NCBI RefSeq assembly: GCF_000150275.1
Contig: NW_002060943.1
Coordinates: forward strand, 1,298,628 to 1,362,627
Direction of reading: 5' to 3'
Source: Trichoplax adhaerens
Lineage: Eukaryota; Placozoa; Uniplacotomia; Trichoplacea; Trichoplacidae
Length of the DNA: 64,000 nt
Shown one piece after another: positions 11,960-26,900 of this stretch (positions are counted from its first letter, which is position 1; every line of letters starts with the position of its first letter). Position numbers and translations under genes: made by a program. The notes below the pieces were generated by a model. The model ran no database searches. It saw only the letters and a program-made list of their open reading frames with translations, and was not told the origin of the DNA.

Positions 11960-14900
11960 TTACGTCTTCTTTTGGTTATGTTTGTACACAAAAACTGCTA
12001 TCGCTACAATGACTAATACACCAACAACAGATCCCACAGCTATTCCAACGATTGTTCCCACTAAAATACAGATGAAAAACGTTAATACCAGCAATTAGAT
12101 GATAATCTATCGCAATATCATGCGTTAATATAGAATAATTATTTGTACGTGGTAACTGTTTAGACCAACATATTAAACTCACCACTAGTAGGCAAATTTT
12201 GACAGCGATTTCCCGAGACACCTTGCGTACAACTGCAGTTAAATAATACGTATTCAATTACAATACTTAATGTTCCATCCGTTACCAAAATATTCAAATT
12301 TTCCATTGAAATATCTTAGCTTTTACTGATAGGGCTATAGTGTACTTACTTGCATTGTGCAGCACCATTAGAAGCGTAGCATGTACCTCCATTATTACAG
12401 GTATTAGCGAAACAGACAACTGAAAAACGGGGAAAAAATGTTAATCATAACAGTGTAAACTTACATCAACATATCTAAGGTTATGCATAGATGGATAAAT
12501 TACATAAACAAATAGATAGATATCTTAAGAAAGATATATAGTATTTGTGAGTAATATTTATAATTATTTATGTACAGATATATAAGGGTTATACTATCCT
12601 AAGTTAGATTGCAATTTGAGAAAACATTGGTATATTATAGTTTGTAAAATTTCTGCTGACTTACGGGTGCAAGTTTTTCCATCACCCGCAGAGTGACTGT
12701 TACAAGCGCAGGTATAGGATCCATTGGTATTCGTGCATGTAGCGTTAACATGGCATGGCTTAACAGCAGCACTACATTCATTTAAATCTTAAAATAGAAA
12801 GCCAATAAAAAAGACATACACAGTTATAAGACAGGTTTTCAATATAGACCTTATAAGTGCAAGAGAAAAGTTGCGAATTCTATTCTAACATTGAAAAAAT
12901 TACTAAAATTCAGATTTATGTTTCCTTGACAGATGTTATTATTTAATCATAGATGAGAATTATCAAGGATTGATTTCTTTATCGTAAATCAAATGATTGT
13001 AACTAATATAAATATTTCTTACCAATGCATAGCTTAGAGGCGATATTAAATGTAAATCCCGCTCGGCAACTGCAATTATAGGAACCGACGGTGTTGGTAC
13101 ACTGCTGGCCTCCAGTACAATTGTTATACTGAGAGCTGGAGCACTCATTGAAATCTATTTGGATAATTAGAATCGAAATCGATGCAACAATTTTAGCACA
13201 TATTAAAGTATATGATCACGATTGAATACAAAGATCGTTACCTGATACAGCAGAAGATTGTACATAATGATCACCGATTGGATTAGTGTCCAAAATAGAC
13301 TTTAACGTTGGTGTACCAAAGGTGTAATTTTGAAGCAATGTCAAGACAAAATCAATGATGATACTTCCTTGTCTATAAAGTAGTTATAATCAATAAATGA
13401 ATATTCTACTATCGGTAATTTTTAAGTTATTTAGGAATTAAATTTCGTATTATCAGTAGTTACTAAATCATTTTAAAGAATAGATAGAATACTACAGGGA
13501 ATGTGAATGGGGCAAAGAAAGTGATAATTTTATGTATACATCTCAAGCCGACTAATGTCGCAAGAATGACGAAATAGTTTAGAAAATTTTTCCACTAACT
13601 CATGGCGATGAAAGGACATCTTAATATGTACCGATGAGCTAATACCATATACCGTCGCTGTATAGTTAGAGAAAAACATTAAATAAATAAATAAATTGAT
13701 TTTTACCTTAAATTAGTAATAGTTACAGCTTTGACAGTATTGCTGGTTCGAGTATCCCGTTGATATTGAAGTAATATCTAGGGTACATCAAAATAAATTC
13801 TTATGTTCTGTAGATCATTCTTATAATCTTTAGTAGCTAAAAGGTATTAATCGTTAATAATCTAAGCTATAATTAACTCACATCATTTTGAAATTGTATT
13901 ACTGCGCTCTTATAGGCAGTGCTAGTTTTATCATTGTATTGAGGATTAAATGTGCCATTTACGGTAGCAGTTACTTGGTAAGCATCGGCTCCTAATAATT
14001 ATAATCAAAAGGAAAGCGTTTATTAGGGAGAAAGCAGTAATTTCTAATTATTAGCAGGCGAATCCTGTTGTATAGATTATTATATATTAGCAGATAAATC
14101 AATGTTGTACAGATTATTATATTATACTCACGCTGGCAAGTTATGCCATCTTTGAGAGACTGGCTCAGGACTAATTGTTGATTTGGCGAATAAAGACCAG
14201 GTTTGCATTGGCAGTAATAACTTCCGTCATTGTTAATACAATCGGCAAGTTGGCCGCATGGCGTCCCGGTGCTGCATTCATTAATATCTATCATAAAGGA
14301 TATCAAATACGTTCTAAATATATCCTGTCTACTTTAATAGAAAATTCTTAAACGAATGTATAGATTTGAATTTGTAGTTAGCAATCTAATAGATTTAACT
14401 AACCAGTACAAGTCTTGCCATTGCCCGTGTATCCAGCTTTGCATTGGCAGGTATAAGAACCGACAGTATTTTGACACGTTGCTTTAGCATGGCATGTACC
14501 AGGAATATTGCATTCATTAATTTCTAGTCACAGATAATTTGAAATGTTACAGTAATAAGTTAACGGAATAGAAACTATGTCATTCTCAACCAGAATTGAT
14601 TCAGTAATATCTGTCAAAAACCTGTGCAATTTCTGCTATTAGGATGGAGTTTGTAGCCTGCTGAACATTGACAATGAAATCCACCAATGGTATTATTACA
14701 TATCATTTGGCATAAATTATTGTTGGCTGTACATTCGTTAATATCTGTCCAAAATAAAATATTGAACACAATTTAATACTGCTTCAAATTTGTTTATTAA
14801 TGATCTGTTGATAAGTGAAATGTGAAGAAATCGTATAGATTAGCAGTGTTATTTCGAAGTCAACAATACGCAACTCATAGAAATTGTGGAAGCTAAGTAA

Positions 14901-17900
14901 ACTATCTTAATAAGTTATAGGTATTATCGATGTTTTGAAAATTTCTGAATTTTCCCTAACCTGCACAACTTTTTCCATCACTTTGTAAAGCGTATCCCTT
15001 CCTGCAAGCACAATAATCAGTTCCATTGCGCTGAACACAAATATGGCTACATGAGTTGGTTCCATTGCATGGAATAGTAACTACGTTGCCAATAAGGTCG
15101 ATATAAAAGAACGAATTTACATTTAGTGTGATATACCTTACGCGTACAGTGCTAAAAAATTGTTCAATAAATCATTTCTGTTTCATTTGATCTAAGATTA
15201 TGCAAATTTATAGCACTATATAGAGAATTACTACGATCAAACTATTCATTCTAGGCGTTTTACCCTGTATTACTTATATCGTAGACCATAAATATGGTCA
15301 TCAAAATTTTAATAGCTTCAATTTGTATGATTCAAAATTTCTAGTTAGAATAATAAGTAAACGATTACTTGTTATGTATATAGGCTAAATGGTATGATCT
15401 GGATCTAAAAGACAAACTAATTTTTCGTTGTGATGACCTAGATAGTACTATATTCTAGCTATAATTAATTAGCCATCGTAAATTTTAATTATTTTAATTT
15501 TTTTATCATACCATTGCAAGTTGAGTTGTCACTACTGAGAGTAAATCCGGGATCGCATGAACACTCGAAAGAACCAGGTAAATTTTGACAATTTTGCGAG
15601 CAAGTTTTTGGATTGAAACATTCATCAATATCTAGATGCAGTCAAAAATATCATATCAGCCTGGAAGGCTTAGCCATAGAAGGAATGACATCAAGGAATA
15701 AAAATGCAATATCGCATTATCTTAAAAATAAAATTATTTGCAACTACCATCGCAAGCTTTTCCATTGGCGTTTAATCTATATCCGGGCTGGCAATCACAA
15801 ATATAGCTGCGGAAGGTATTGATACAAATTTGTTGGCAAGTATGAGTGGTAGAATTAGCACATTCGTCTATGTCAGTACAAATTCGACCATCTCCTGTAA
15901 GACCCGATGGGCAGCTACCGCATGTAAAGCCAGAAAGTGGCGCCTTATGATCGGTACAAGTAACATTTTCAAAGCATGGAGCTACAGAACAGCTATCGAA
16001 ATCAATGGTACAATGATCACCAGTCCAACCCTCTAGACACCTACATGGAACTTGCGATGCAAAGCCATCATCAACGAATTCAGCGCTAAAAGAAAGGTAC
16101 AGTAATCAACATTTAAATTTATCATTATGCAACCATTGAGCTCTATCCAATTTTAGTGTAGTCCATATCCCATTGCATAAAATCAATAAAGTATTGATAT
16201 CGGTTACAAATTTCAATGTTATAGCAAATAGTTACGCTACCTGTAATCACATTGGCCTCCATTAGCACAGTGGCACATAATAACTTGTGCTGGTTGATAA
16301 ATACTAACAGCATCATTAGAATCCTTAGCTACAACTTGGATGCTAAAATTAGTATACTGGGTTACTGTCCATTGAAACTCATTTATTGCTTGATTAAGTG
16401 TCGCATTATTTGGTAATTTAAGGGCATCAATTATAGTAGTGTCATCAGGATTTCGATCAGTAACGTTAAATATGAATTTTAACGTTTGGCCGAAAGTGAC
16501 ATTGAGAACAGCTGGTCCAACAATATCGGGTGGGAAATTTTCTATGGAAGCAAACATACAAGAGGTTAGAATAGGATTAAAATTATTATCAGATAAGTTA
16601 GTAGTTTGATACAGTAGAGAAAAGCTGGAAAGAAAATTGATAATCATATTATTGCATGATATCGTCGATAAGTCAATATCAATATTCATCTCATTTCCCA
16701 CTTTTGCTCTTTACCTGCTTGTTTTTCAGCTGAATTGAAACTATCGACATTTTCTTTAGCTTGTACAGCCAGTTTGATATCTAACGTTTGACTAGCATCA
16801 TATAAACAAGAAAGATCATTGCCACATGCTTGTTGAGCTTGTTGTAGTAATGCAGTGTTATCACCAAACAGTGCAGTAATATTGTCGCTAAAAACAGGCA
16901 CAAATGTTAAGTCAGTAAAATTTGCATGTGTAGTCCCAGGTGGATAGGTAAATAGGGATTGAGATTGACTAATTTGCCCTACAATAGATGGTCAAGAATA
17001 AGAATATTAGCAGTCCATTGTCAACGATTGTATTAATAAAACTTTCTAGTTTGAAATAATGCTCTGCATGCCTCTATTCGATTTCAAGATTTAAAACATA
17101 ACAGGAAATAATATGAGCAACTCATCAACATACATGCTTGTCCAAATTGGTAAAAGATTTGCGATTCTGTTGAATTAATCTCTACTACTGTATCATCAGG
17201 ACGTGTAAAATCATCTTCCATATTACCATTCCATACACCCAACAATCCACGCGTTTGACCTCGATAAACTGTTGGAATGTTGACTGCGATATTAATCATA
17301 CCAACTAATGGTGTAACTTCTAAACTAACACCAGAGGAAAAGGCAACAATTAAGCTGCCATTCCTTGATAATGAAAGATCGACATTGTTGTATTCACGTG
17401 ATACGTTAACGCTTAAATTAGTCATGGCTAATGACATAGTACTATTAACAAGGATTGTAAAATTATTCGTTTCAAGGTCAAGTGTGCCTTGGATAATATC
17501 GGAGCCATTTTGCTTGGCTGAAAAAGCAGTGAAAACAGTTGCACTAGCGGATTGTGTTCCATTAACCAAAGCTCGAGCTGTTCTCGCTTGTACAACCAAG
17601 TAATTGTTGTTGACATTGACTAAGGTATATTCTCCTAATCCATTAAACGTATATGTTTTTCCATCCAAAGTTTTAATATGAGGATCGCCCGCAAACCAAG
17701 CTATACAAGAAAAATACGAATCAAGTTCAACTTCATTCAATTTCAAGAATTCAAAAAAATTTAAAACAGGCGTAATTTCCGATTCAAACTATGTCATTCG
17801 CATGGCTTAAAAAAACAATCAAGTCATTTTCTAAGTTACTATAAGGCTGGAAATGCTTTTCCGATCAAACATAAAATTATAGCTATAACTCAGTAATATT

Positions 17901-20900
17901 ATAGAATTTCAAAGTCTTAATCATTCCTGGTAGCTAACGTACGTCAATACGTTGATAAAACTGATTGAATAAAATTTTACGTTTTATTACGGACATGGCC
18001 AGAGTTATAAAACATGCTCAATGTGATTTAGAATAGTAAAATTTTAAAGATCTATCAATAGAAAACTAAATTATAGATGTGAAATGGAAAGGTTGAAATC
18101 TTAAAAACTCATTTATTGTAGGATAGGTACACTAGGAACCCTGAAATGCTTACTTCGTCTAGGTGGAATATAGCCTCGGCAACTACCACTCCTTCTTTTA
18201 CTGTAATACAATCGGCATAATGGCGATTTTACACAACAGCTCAGATAGGCATCCTGATCAATATTTCGTAACTGTCTATTGGCGTAAGTTAAAGTTCCAC
18301 CATCAGGCCAATTCTCGACTAAAGCACCGAAACGATTTCGTTGGAAAGAATAACAGCAGACTCTATGCATCTAATTTTGAATTGAAGGTTTACGGAAGTG
18401 GATATAAGATATTTATAGTCAATCGATGGCTATCATATGGCTAACATCAGATATTAGAAGTAACCGACTTACCCGCTGTCTACGATCACCTAAGAACGAG
18501 CCTATGGTTGGAGCTGCAAATCGAGTTTGTGCACATGGAAATCGAGCAACTCTACCCCAAAATGTAAATCGACGATCGAAAAACACCTGGATCCAACTGC
18601 ACGGACATGGTGATTGCATAAAGGAAGTATAGTAATTTAATGGATGCTGATTGAAGAACCAAGCTAAACATTTCTGTGAATGGCTAATGTGGTCACCGGC
18701 TGGATCCAAGCGGAATGCCCATTGGCCCGTTTTATTCGTATTTCCAACTCTAGAATCAATTAAATATAGCTGTCGGCTGCCAGATCCTGCGATCTCATGA
18801 TGGATAGGTTTGCCAGCACCTTTCGCATAGCCTGTACGAGGCCTTCCATAGAAGTAGAAATAACGTGAGCGGGAATTAATCTTCCACCATTGCATACCTT
18901 CGTACTCGTAATTCCACAGGGTAAACGTATTTTGGCCATTACTAACCAGAACGAGCTGAAAGGTGTTTGTCTACGATAGTTTTATTAGGATGAAAAGAGA
19001 GAAATAAATTAAAGCCGTCCGTATCAATTCTAACGAAGAATGAATAATCTGCTGATATTATAAAATTAGACTACGATTTGATATAATTAATGCTACAACT
19101 ATGCTTGGAATAAGGTGTGGAACATGATCATTCGACTTTATTTCTAGGAATATTAGCTATGGATAAATTAAGCTGTTTCCATCATATACTTAATAAATGG
19201 ACTTATAAGGGAATTTAGAGCATCTTCGCCCAACTTACAAAGCCGTAACTGTTATAATAATATGGATAGGGTGCTATTTTTGCCCAAGTAATAACGATGA
19301 CACTGGTAGCAACAAAGTTAGGCACTTGAGTATGAAAATGACCAAACTCGGCTTCTACTTGTTGTGGGGTATGATTGGCAGCGTAAGCTTTCATCCTTTG
19401 CTGAAATTCATTAACATCTCTTGTTGCTTTATCTAACATAGCTTTAGACTGAGATGTTCTATCGAATGAATAATAGCCATGATAGTAAACTGTTGCATTT
19501 TTTGCTCGGTAATCTGCAGACATAAAGAATGGAGCTAGAAGAGGAAAGTAATAAGTACGAAATCGAGTTGGCCAAAATGTGCACCACTGAAATTTAAATG
19601 CAACATAACCATTGGAGCAAATCTGTAAAATGAAATCAGAATTTCAAGTTCAGATTCTAACGGATTATATCCATAATGTGATGGTACCTAGCATTGATAA
19701 GCTTAAATGAACAGGTAATAGGTGTTAATCATGGAGTATCAGTTACTATGACAGAATTAATTTAAGCAATAAACAGGGTAAATTTTGGTTAATACTTAAC
19801 CTATTTCATGATAATGATGAGTTAATTATTAAACTATACAGAAATGATGATTGTAAAGCTTTAGAACTATAACTTGCATCGATATGGAATAGAATTGCTA
19901 TTAATATGCGCTTCGATAGAAGGTAACTCAATCGATTTGTAGAAATAGGTTAAAAATATTTAACTGCTTTGTAAATTTTTCTTATTATAGTAATAATGTT
20001 AATGTAGACCAAATTGTCATTTTATAGATATTACGTTTGCAAATTCCATTTATTTTTTAGCTTTATTCACCGTAACTGCCTTAAGCTATTCTCAGGTTTT
20101 ACTTACTCGAAAGTTATTGTAATATTGATCCAGGAAATAGATTGGTGTTCGTAATTGGAAACGTTGTCCAGGAACAACACTCCAACGCGATTTGTATATC
20201 GATGCGTCTCCTTGAGATTTTCCATACGGATATAGCCTTGGTTCTGAAAAGATAGAGATGATTGCCAATTAATTCTAACCTATCCCAAACTTATATCAAT
20301 TTTGTCATAGACATTAATTTACAATATACGAAATAAACTTAACGTGCAATTCTGATCATTCAAAGTATTGCAAAGCAGCACATTAGCCTATCGAAATAAT
20401 ATTCTATTCCAATTCTATTCCAATTTATTTCTACGACTTACGTCGAACTGGGGTTGGTTGTGGAGTAGTAGCAACTTGAGTCGGTGGAAGTGATATACTC
20501 GACATCATCTTAGTTGAACTAGTTAAGCTAGTTGTTGCAATAATGATGCTAGTAGGTGATAATGATTGCGTAACTACTTCCACTATACTAGAAATAGATT
20601 CAATCGAGGTAGTTATGCTTGTTGTAGGGGAATCAGTACTGGAGGTTGCCATAGTTTCAAAGCCCTTTACATCACTTGTCACAGTATTTAAACCATCGTT
20701 GGATAATTCTATCTGGAGAGACATTTCCGCTAATTATGATAAAAATGCCAGTAAACATTTAATTAAAGCAGAATATTAAAAGCGATAAAAATATTTCATT
20801 TTCGTTAGATATAAACACGTAATTGATCATAGATTTATCCTAGCAAATATGCATATTAATTTAATTTCTGATCATCGTATACATGGTAGTATCACTTCAA

Positions 20901-23900
20901 ATCAATTTAAGTAATGAATGCATAGTGTCATATTCTTTTACAGGAATTAGTTTACGATTTGCTTACTGCCATTTTATCATAAGTAGATGACGTCTTTTGA
21001 CTTTAATTAAAACTTTAAATGCCCATTCATAAACTTTCTTATTTCTAATATGAATTTTAAAGCTTCAATATCATAGTTAATCACTCCAAAAACTTATTAA
21101 AAGTACCCAAAGTTACTTTATTTTCCTACGTTTTTCAACCATCATTCCTCATTAATATCAATTTTAGGACAATTTCTTCCCCATTGAATTTCTGTTGATT
21201 CACAGAGTTTTTAACGATTAAACTAGCCAATATCCGGCGCACCATAAGGCAATATTCTTCCATGAATAGGATTGAATATGTGTTTTGCTAAATACCTTTG
21301 ATTAGGGCGCTTTATAAGAATACTTTTATATTCCAAATCATTAGCTGCTTCTCTCAATACATCTCGCTTATTTAATCACAAATAGCTATGCCTAATGATC
21401 AGAGCATAAAGTCGATTGATTGATTATAATTATGCACCTCTTTCTAAATTTATAAATTGAAATTCTCATTTCATATTGAAAACAAACTTCTCAGGCCTTC
21501 ACCCTGATTATTTTAATTGACAAATTTTCATTAGAATATTGTTTTGCAATGAAAATAGTACATCATTCATTACCTAATTATTACCTTCTTTCAGTTAATA
21601 TTATCAAGTACACATCCCTCTGTTATAATATAAACTATTTTTCTATCTTTATTTCTTTGTCAATTCAAGAATAATGCTTTAAATTCATCTTAAAGTCTTG
21701 TTTACTGTGAAATAATAATAAATTACAGTATGTTTTTTAATCAAAAATGGTACTTGCAGCAGTTACTTGGGACATTTTTACTAGATCAAAGCAGACAATG
21801 TTCAAGTTTGTTTCAAAACATAAAATTCCAAGGATTATTGTTTTTGTGATGATGTACTATTCCTCAGGAAATTTGAACCCTATTCGATATACTCCTGTTT
21901 GTGATCTATAATAAAGGAATAGCAGGGCTTCTAGCTAGATTAATTTACCCCCTAGATTAGTAGAACTGTACAGTATAGAACAATGTATCATGATGACAAC
22001 TAATTGCTCTCGATCTGTTTTGTCCAATATGTGGATCGAATCGGTAGCCCTAAATTAGATCTTCTGAGGTAAAAGATTGATTTTGTCGTTCAGTAGACTT
22101 TCAAAAAATATTATAAAACCATCTGCCTTTTTAACATCCATTTAATCCTGTGATTACAATCTTTTCAGAAATATCATAAACAAACTTGACGTCACTCATT
22201 AAATATGATGTTTAATTATTAAAATCTTAGAGTCTACAAATTTTTTACCGAATAACCTATAACTATAATTTCAGTCTATCTATGGAAGTTTAGAAATTTT
22301 ACTTTGTAAGACAGTGTAATATTGTATTCTAAGTTGATGATATATTTAATAATGTCTACCGTAGATGTTGTGTTCAACATGTGATAGATATTCTCGTTAG
22401 AGGCTTAAGTATTAAATATAGCTAGCTTAGTAACTGTAATCCTTTTGAAGAGGAGCGCTGCAGTGCTCACACTAGAGCTTCACATGAAAGGTGTAAACTA
22501 TCTTGTATTTGAGATGCTAATACTAAAGTGTGTAGTAAGTAAGGTGCTAAGACTGTAAATGCGGAAAAGTACATAAGCGAGTAGTTAAGTATAGTAAGAT
22601 AGTTCTTTCTCGTTAGAGGTCCTCAGCTAATCGATTACGTAGTATCTTTGTAAAGGAGGTTTTGTTTAATAAATCTTAATTTTCTAAAGTTTTGAAGATT
22701 CTTGATCTATCAACCTCACATACTTATAGGAAAATAAAATAAAAATGTGCAAATTATAATAATTGAATTTAAATACATCTATCAAACTAGTCAGTAATCT
22801 ATTCTGTAGTCAAGCGATGGGTAAAAAATGAACTCAAAGCGCTTGTAGTTACAATTTATCGGTTTAAAGATAATTATAACTGAGCGTGGGCATTAACCGA
22901 AAGTATTAAATGTATGCCGCCATCATGAACAAAATCTATTCTCAATACACTTTAAATTCCAATAAAATTGGATTTGTCAACTTTAATCATTTACAATAAT
23001 TAATATGTCTAAATTTTTACGGCAATTAGAGTAATCAAAGACAAACGAGGGAATAGAGTTTACCGGGAACGTGAATAATATTAGATAATTACTGCTGTTG
23101 AAGGAGAGAGCCCAAACAAGATATTAATTAGTTTTCAGGTAAATTAACAGTGCAGACAAGGTAGAGATCAGGTTGGTAGGTAGGATTATAGATTTGCGCA
23201 AATATCTATTGGTAGAAGAATCAATTCATGTCATAACATAGAATTTAAGAGAAGGTCATTTATTTTCGGTTGCTTAATCATAGGATCAAATTAAAATATA
23301 GCAATGGATTTTGGTCATTGAAACTATTCTTAATTTTAAATTAAAAATATTGCCGTTGGTAAAATTATTGAAATTCTAACGTCCTTGGCCGTATTCTTTG
23401 GATTGGAACTAATTTATAATGAAATGAACTCATACGGTCATCTTTTAAAAATAACATTAAAGAGAATTTTTATAATTTTTGTTTTATTTCTGTTAGTTAG
23501 TAATAGAAATAACTAACCTCATGGTTAAAATAATAATCTTAATGCTTACTAATAAAATTTATGTATTTTTTTTTTCCCATTTCCTTTGATATTTAAGTGC
23601 TATATGTATAGCATTGGTATAAAACGAAATTAGTCTTAATTTGAACATCATTAAAGAAAATCTGAAAGCAGTAATGTCTACTCTTATGGCTCGATAGTAG
23701 GACGAGTTGAGTTTGGGGAGAAAATGAAATGGACCAGAATTTGATATTATAGAAAACAATTATTAAAAGTTATTCTTATCCGTCTTTCTATATTTGTTAG
23801 ATTTATAATTTGTGATTGAGTAACAAAATTAGTCTCAACTTTAATAATATTAGAGAAAATTATCAGGAGGTGGTACTCTTCATTTCCTTTCGATACGGGC

Positions 23901-26900
23901 TTAATTATTATGGTTATTTACTTAGAAAATTAAAATCTATTTAATCTTTTTATATTGCCAAATAAACGATAATCAGTAGTGCCCATTTCTATCCTTTAGA
24001 GATTTTTTTGACTCCTAGTTTCAGTAGGAAAGAGAAATTTGATTCTAATTTCTATTGTAGACAAAGATATTTCTCTTTTCCGGCGATATTTATGGTCTAT
24101 CCATTCATTACATGAACTGCAGTAGCAAATTAGTATTAATTTTCAATGTTGATGCTACAAGTAAATATTGATATTTCTTCATTTTAACTTACATCTAGCT
24201 AACTTATAATTTAATATCAAATGGTGAAATCGATATTTAATTTTAACATTATATAATCATCGTCAACAGACTTGATCATTTTTACTTCTTCAAAATCTGC
24301 GTAACTCAAAAGTAGAAATATTAAATTAGTCTTAATTTTAATAACAGTAGTGCTAATTAAAACTAAACATTTTCTTACAAGAAAAAACTTTGGATTACTT
24401 CCTATTTACTGTTACCAAAGGAGGAATAAATGACTAATAGAAAACTGGATTGAAGAATTATAACCATTAACTAAATATATTTTCTTTCAAGCTGGCTGAA
24501 TAATTTGAATAACATTTACTTTACTGTACTATAATTGCCAAGGGAAACTTTCTTCTTCCTAACTGATTTATATTGTTAGATTAGCAACCTATCATGTAAT
24601 CCGAAACTAAAATTAAGTAAGTTTTTTAGGAAAAGGATCAAAATTAATGAATTATAGGATAAGTTTTCTAATAGTATTCATAATGCAAAGTATCTATTTT
24701 TCTGCAGTATCAGCGACAGTTAGGCGTGAAAAGCGAAGAATAAAAACTTTAAGCACTGATAGCACTCATTATTTTCAGATATCTCGGATTTTATTCTAAT
24801 AGTCCTGATAAATTTTTAAAAGTTTAATAATTCGTAGTGAAAATTAAAATAGGCGTGATTGCTTTAACATTAAATTAAAATTTCTGCACTGATCGAAAGA
24901 GATTTGAGATTTTAAGGATAGGTACGTTAACTACTGCTGTCAATAACTTGACATGTTATTTTTAGCCAACAACAGACGATATTAATTGTAACGTGCTTAC
25001 AAGAATGGGATAGAGAAAATTTTGCTCCGCCTAACCTATTGAAGTCATTTCTTGTTGTAGTATGTATAATTTGAGTAAAAATATTGTCACTTTTAACTAT
25101 TCCAGAGTTTTATTCTCTATATCTGAATAGAGCGGATGATATCAAAGACTGTAATAGAAGAAATAACAGTGGGAAAATTCATCTTTTCATCAATCAATTT
25201 AATCCCAGCGAAAAAAATGATTGAAGAGAAAGACTTGTTAAACGTATTACTTCTCTAATTGCTAGCAATGAATAGTCTATCAAACGAAATCAAGAGTAAA
25301 AATTAAGCAAAAATTTGTTGTTTTGTGGGTGAATTTGATTGCTACTATAGCGATTATGACGAAGAAACTAAATCGAATACCAATAAAAATATTGATGGAC
25401 AACATGCGAAAATTATATACAGTTGTAATCCCTTATCCTTCTAATTGTCGATAATGCGGTAGTGATCAATCAAATTGCATAGATGACTCAGGCTAAGATA
25501 TGCTTTCATGGAGTATACAATCACAATTCAAAAGAGTCGTGATTAAAAAATTAGCCCAGTATGAGTTATAAATTAGACGGCAAGGGAAAACAACTGCATA
25601 AACTTATAAATTCTTAAGCTGTTAAGTGGTAAGAGCCTATGGATCGATTTGTATGGAATACTCCAGAAAGAAAGCTATATATAGTTCAATTTAAATTTAA
25701 TAAATAGAGAAAAGAACTGGACACAGGTAATAGCATTGTTCTTAAATAGCTTGCTGACAGCAGCTAATAAAAAAGTAAAAAACAGAGTCAGGAAAACAGA
25801 CTGAATCATTTTTTATAATAGATGGTCTGACTTGAGGATATTGATTGTATAAGTAGAGAAATAGTTTCCCAAACTTTTACTGACAGTACGCTATCATGAT
25901 ATTATCAAACAGCTTAAGAAAAGACCGATAATATGTTTCAAATCAAGTTAAATACCATCATCACTGAAAAGAGATAAAATAGCGGAGAAAATAAGCCTAA
26001 TACAGTTCCATAATTACTCAGTGCGACTGTATTAAAGATGGATGTTATCAGTATTAAAAACTTAGTTATAGAAGGATATCGTGGATATCGCAGAAACTCC
26101 CAGTATGACAAAGAAAAATTCCTTAATGTTGCAATGTTAAAATCATTTTATGGTCTAAAATAGGATAGATATGGTAGTTAATACTTCACTTGCGTTCTTG
26201 AAAAAAATAATAAAACGTTATTGATAGAATTACTGTAGCTGCTAAAATCTAAGAAAAGTTTGACTCATAGTATATAGTATTAAAAATTCATTACGGGTGT
26301 AGTGGATTTAAAAACAATGAAGAGTACTTTTAGTTAGGTAATTCATTTAGTCGTGTGAGTAAAATCAATTGAGAATTTTATAGCATCTAAAGAGGGATGT
26401 TTGCTGTCTGTATATATTAACGGTTAAGGTATCACAACCTTAAAGACGTTATAATTTAATCGGTAAATATCAGTATAATAATTCAAGACCGGAACTTTTA
26501 TTTTATTATGAAAGTTCTTAATTTATTTTACAATAGCTCTGACGGCGACGCTTCAATTTTTACTAGAAAGTAATGCGTATTAAATTGAGTGATACGATGA
26601 TTTACGTCATACAACAGTACCGTATCTTGCTAAAGTTTTGTGGAGGTAAATTATGATAGTAAATTAATAAGAATTTATAGATTGTAGAATTAATATTTAT
26701 ATCTCAATTTTACGGTAATTCTTAACGAATAGGTTAAATCGTATTCCAGCATTATTGAAGTTGTTATTGTTACTGAATTCAATATCGTGCAAGATTACCC
26801 TCTTCATAATTTCAATACAGACCCATAACTATGGTTACAATATGATTAAATTAATATTGAATTCAAATTGAAATAAACCTTAAAATATTCAATTTTAAGA

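Noticed and set aside
17277-17603. Plus-strand open frame of 108 codons
   Set aside because: It is the antisense shadow of the VWD exon of the mucin gene.
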